Below are positions 5,101 through 6,843 of a stretch of 6,843 nucleotides of DNA, piece after piece. Position numbers and translations under genes: made by a program. The first letter of the stretch is position 1. Each line of letters opens with the position of its first letter. The notes beneath the pieces were generated by a model. That model was not told the DNA's origin and ran no database searches. It saw nothing but the letters and a program-made list of their open reading frames with translations. Origin of the DNA: Euryarchaeota archaeon UBA229 (GTDB taxonomy: Archaea > Thermoplasmatota > Poseidoniia > Poseidoniales > Poseidoniaceae); NCBI GenBank assembly GCA_002505355.1, contig DAUW01000136.1:1-6843 (forward strand), written 5' to 3'.

Positions 5101-6843
5101 ATCTTCAACCCATGGTGATAATGTACGGTTAGAAACAGTTCCAGTGACTCTAAATCCTTCACCAGTATTCATTTCAGGCACTATTTCACACCTAACTGCG
5201 CTGTTTGGATCTGCTGGGTCTACCGCACCACATGGTGGCAAATTGCTATTGCCACCATTGACTAATGAGATTGACCAGTTATTTTGCACGGTACTGATAA
5301 ACGGACGAAGCAATGCAGCCTCGCCGGTCAAACTAGCTGGGTTTCCATCCCAATTCGTTGGGTAGGGTTTGATAGCTGAGACCTCATTGTAGTTCAGACC
5401 AGCATTAGTTAGCGCATCTGCATGGAACAAGGTTGCCCAGTTACCGAATGTGCCGTCGCCATTGTTGATGGTTTTATCGAAATAATACACAGGGTTGGTT
5501 CCCGGCACAAATAGCGTTCCATCAATGTTCATTCGATGCATTACTCTAACATTCTCCGGCTCGGTATCATCACCGTACAGATAAGGGAATGGCCACTCAC
5601 TCGCTAACTCTGGTAGTACTTGACCTGTGACAAGATAATCGCCTGCAGGCAAGGTTGTATTGGTGTAAAGGCTAGTGAAGTCACCGGTTACTGGGTCTCC
5701 AGTTACCGGATCGGTAACTACAACGTGTCGCTTGGTTAAGTCATCCCAGATTATCTCCTCATAGCCGCCAGGGATTTGCCCGGGTCCATTATCTAAGCTT
5801 GCATTCAAACGTATTTGTCGCCAGGTTCCAGATATACCAACGTCTTGAACGAAAGTCACGGAGGCAAAACCTCGGTTATCGGTGCGGTAGCCATTACCGT
5901 CTAATCCCGAGAAATTGGTTGGTGCGGATATGTTACCAAATGGTCCTCCGCGCACGGTAAAAGTGATTGGAACATTGCTGATTAACTTGGTATAGTCTCC
6001 TCTTTCTGTATCAGCAGTATAGTGCGCCCAGAAATCAATCTTGAAAGGCTGCTCGCTGCTCTTGAATGAGCCAATCGGTGCGATATTTGCCGTCAAGTTA
6101 GCCTCTGCACCAACAAAATACGCTTGCGACTCAGCACCGTTAAACGCAAACAATTCCGTTACTTCTGCGTAGACTTTGTAGGTACTGCTGTCGCCCACAG
6201 TCAGCATTTCTGGATAGATGTACTGATTGTAAGTAAAGTTACCAAAGTTATTGGTTGGAATGTAAATCGATTCTATGGCCTTTGTACCATTATTTGCCCA
6301 TTCGATGTTGATCTGCACGGGGAAGTTTCGTGCCGGTTCAAGTTGAGCTGTAACCGGGTTGACCCACGTTACGGATCCCGAGAACCGCTGCGGAGTAGTT
6401 GCATCAATCCACAATGTGTCTGGTGCATCTAGAGTTATGAACGTCGGCGATTTGTCGTCTTTATCGAATTCACAGTCATTATCTGAGTCCCAATCGCTAG
6501 CGGTATATTGAGTTCCACTAAGATCGATACAGAATTCTCCTTCCTCGACGTGATCAAAATCTAGATCTTCACGCGTATCGTTGTCATCGTCTTCATCGAT
6601 TGCGTCTGGTCCAGTAAAAGGATCGCTTGGGTTTGCTAAGGCCTCACCGTCACCGAAATCGTCATGATCCCATGGATTAGTTGAGTTCCTGTCAAATCTA
6701 ATAGGCCAAACGAGAATCTCGTCTTTGTCTTCCATTCCATCTTCATCATCGTCTTCATCAATATCGTCTCTGAGACCATCATTGTCATGGTCAAAGGCTT
6801 GGGTTAATGATACGAGTAACTCCACATCATTGGTCAAACCATC
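2134..6843 (-). CDS. Giant calcium-binding, Ig-like surface protein with one membrane helix and a DUF4129-like cytoplasmic tail (N-terminus outside window)
   Basis: Partial gene: the frame is open through the window edge, so the start and any signal peptide are missing; 1569 residues are visible (numbered from 6843). Residues 1-131 are extremely acidic, with DxDxDG-type thrombospondin-3-like calcium sites (Asp18-Gly23 and two IDEDDD blocks). Residues about 131-1380 are beta-rich Ig-like or transthyretin-like segments with about 25 N-x-S/T sequons, as expected of a glycosylated archaeal cell-surface protein. Residues 881-892 (DTNQDGVVSRIE) form a canonical EF-hand loop flanked by cysteines; a CSSC and other cysteine pairs suggest disulfides. 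Residues about 1390-1408 are one membrane helix followed by QRTQARRQ, placing the C-terminus inside. Residues about 1435-1515 resemble DUF4129, with ETxxEF (1462-1467) and FEEARYS (1490-1496). Role is probably adhesion or cell envelope; no catalytic domain is visible. The DUF4129 call rests on motif memory only. Confidence 0.9.
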   Translation of the reverse strand, partial: DGLTNDVELLVSLTQAFDHDNDGLRDDIDEDDDEDGMEDKDEILVWPIRFDRNSTNPWDHDDFGDGEALANPSDPFTGPDAIDEDDDNDTREDLDFDHVEEGEFCIDLSGTQYTASDWDSDNDCEFDKDDKSPTFITLDAPDTLWIDATTPQRFSGSVTWVNPVTAQLEPARNFPVQINIEWANNGTKAIESIYIPTNNFGNFTYNQYIYPEMLTVGDSSTYKVYAEVTELFAFNGAESQAYFVGAEANLTANIAPIGSFKSSEQPFKIDFWAHYTADTERGDYTKLISNVPITFTVRGGPFGNISAPTNFSGLDGNGYRTDNRGFASVTFVQDVGISGTWRQIRLNASLDNGPGQIPGGYEEIIWDDLTKRHVVVTDPVTGDPVTGDFTSLYTNTTLPAGDYLVTGQVLPELASEWPFPYLYGDDTEPENVRVMHRMNIDGTLFVPGTNPVYYFDKTINNGDGTFGNWATLFHADALTNAGLNYNEVSAIKPYPTNWDGNPASLTGEAALLRPFISTVQNNWSISLVNGGNSNLPPCGAVDPADPNSAVRCEIVPEMNTGEGFRVTGTVSNRTLSPWVEDPITLQIDIDGNGLFIGQQETQFTSKPTQACSSCDAVYDYNFTWLSQYPAKTYGTRVDFTNSAYYFTGNTSTLSPTGAYINITVIGTTDFQMTSTPRLYRNTSTVIQAKLVDNSLQPVRNAPVNYTWSFDGRSGVNYTDDNGFFEVPFTINSTDSLGNFTLEFEYPGSTLLKGSTVSQYIWVISRTNISVTDLLPRQVQEEFGNFRVSGDSWNFVAQITDDGANDPSITPVNLNGANAPNGGLVDVIFEGTDFQGITYRQLVATIAPQGAGQLTLPEPIPGAGDSHLCYYDGNNDGLSDWDTNQDGVVSRIESVGCLRADILPLTPAKLAQDPAGFLPDGFGPVNVILRYEESLPNEGCQPFADDLDIRTLGGAWDSCTFIPNSEKFRVFMPNIENGFNLIGTTFIDAPDEEIVYTGEFDPQTNQYEDKPMILTGRLYDELGNNLTSRIVSAQYTMKNDPNNQITKCNDVRTDEFGIFVIECDIEGVQAGQADINIIYSALDSQNRDQYRYKSKTLPLTYQIFSNSTLSITDVGPFKSTTDKWLAPNGTEYYRLFLKESFHIDAVLKQSNGDPVGDKCLNIYLDPEENVRPIARVRTSQALDDRGTITWFSGDPTQNPTLKGVETTGGKTEGFRVLRVAYEPTEDLSNYGGCARDADKSLNGSFMDVDILVRSRVDIQVQQTWRYVGDNGLSEGDPVIGEIALIRDRLDLAVENEEVFFLRQYFSNDGEWVTDGENRSITNEQGIASFEWAFDGRTCEGQPCQGLWRIIAYYPGSTFFAPSQDNISHEIQWREPISVSADTGFFTPGNTMALVILLMALIIGGAAYYQRTQARRQVQALRGILTDTMLQLEASNEFIAAIFDCYKNLVRHFRKHGFMKKVYETTREFEAAVRKAFDMVPSEQLDAFLTIFEEARYSDHTIDASHRDRAVATLGMIQQSLTVALGEGMMVKRFDDVNLYNNQTKAGEFVAADGSVRQAGIVDGEDSNFKI
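6584..6759. repeat. 14-base direct repeat encoding acidic calcium-binding blocks
   Basis: The plus-strand sequence TCATCGTCTTCATC occurs at 6584-6597 and 6746-6759, exactly 162 bases (54 codons) apart and in the same frame. On the coding strand both copies encode part of an IDEDDD block in the acidic N-terminal stretch of the surface protein. This suggests a duplicated calcium-binding unit of about 54 residues, although selection for Asp/Glu codons alone could produce a short match. Confidence 0.55.

Noticed and set aside
6835..6837. TTG as the start of the surface protein.
   Set aside because: The frame remains open to the window edge and the two codons before it (Asp-Gly) complete the style of calcium-binding motif that follows, so the true start lies outside the window.

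Overview
The window looks like a chromosomal segment of an archaeon. The order rpl18e - rpl13 - rps9 - rpoN is the conserved archaeal/eukaryotic-type ribosomal cluster, and RpoN (Rpo10) is not bacterial. Moderate GC, ribosome binding sites of the GGAGGTGA type and a very large, aspartate-rich, sequon-rich surface protein fit a marine Thermoplasmatota lineage such as Poseidoniales (Marine Group II). That placement is inference; no 16S rRNA or other lineage marker is present. Every gene lies on the minus strand, so the window reads from high to low coordinates.

From 6843 to 2134 runs a single reading frame, open at the window edge, for a giant surface protein (1569 residues visible, N-terminus missing). 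It has an acidic calcium-binding stretch of thrombospondin-type-3 character, a long series of Ig-like/beta-sandwich domains with about 25 N-glycosylation sequons, an internal EF-hand loop between two cysteines, one membrane helix near the C-terminus, and a cytoplasmic tail of about 160 residues with a region resembling DUF4129.

Next (2074-1631) comes a small, probably soluble and helical protein that I do not recognise. It is followed by a 107-base gap (1630-1524) unusually rich in short perfect inverted repeats, just ahead of the ribosomal genes.

From 1523 to 32 lies the tightly packed operon rpl18e, rpl13, rps9, rpoN. Genes overlap or are separated by about 10 bases, and each internal start has a visible Shine-Dalgarno sequence, so translational coupling is likely. 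Eight bases after the rpoN stop, the last 23 bases have the pattern of the 5' part of a tRNA, cut off by the window edge. In many archaea a tRNA-Pro lies in this neighbourhood, ahead of enolase and rps2. The ribosomal genes supply two large-subunit proteins, one small-subunit protein and one RNA polymerase subunit, linking ribosome and polymerase production. The surface protein and the unknown small gene have no evident functional link to them.
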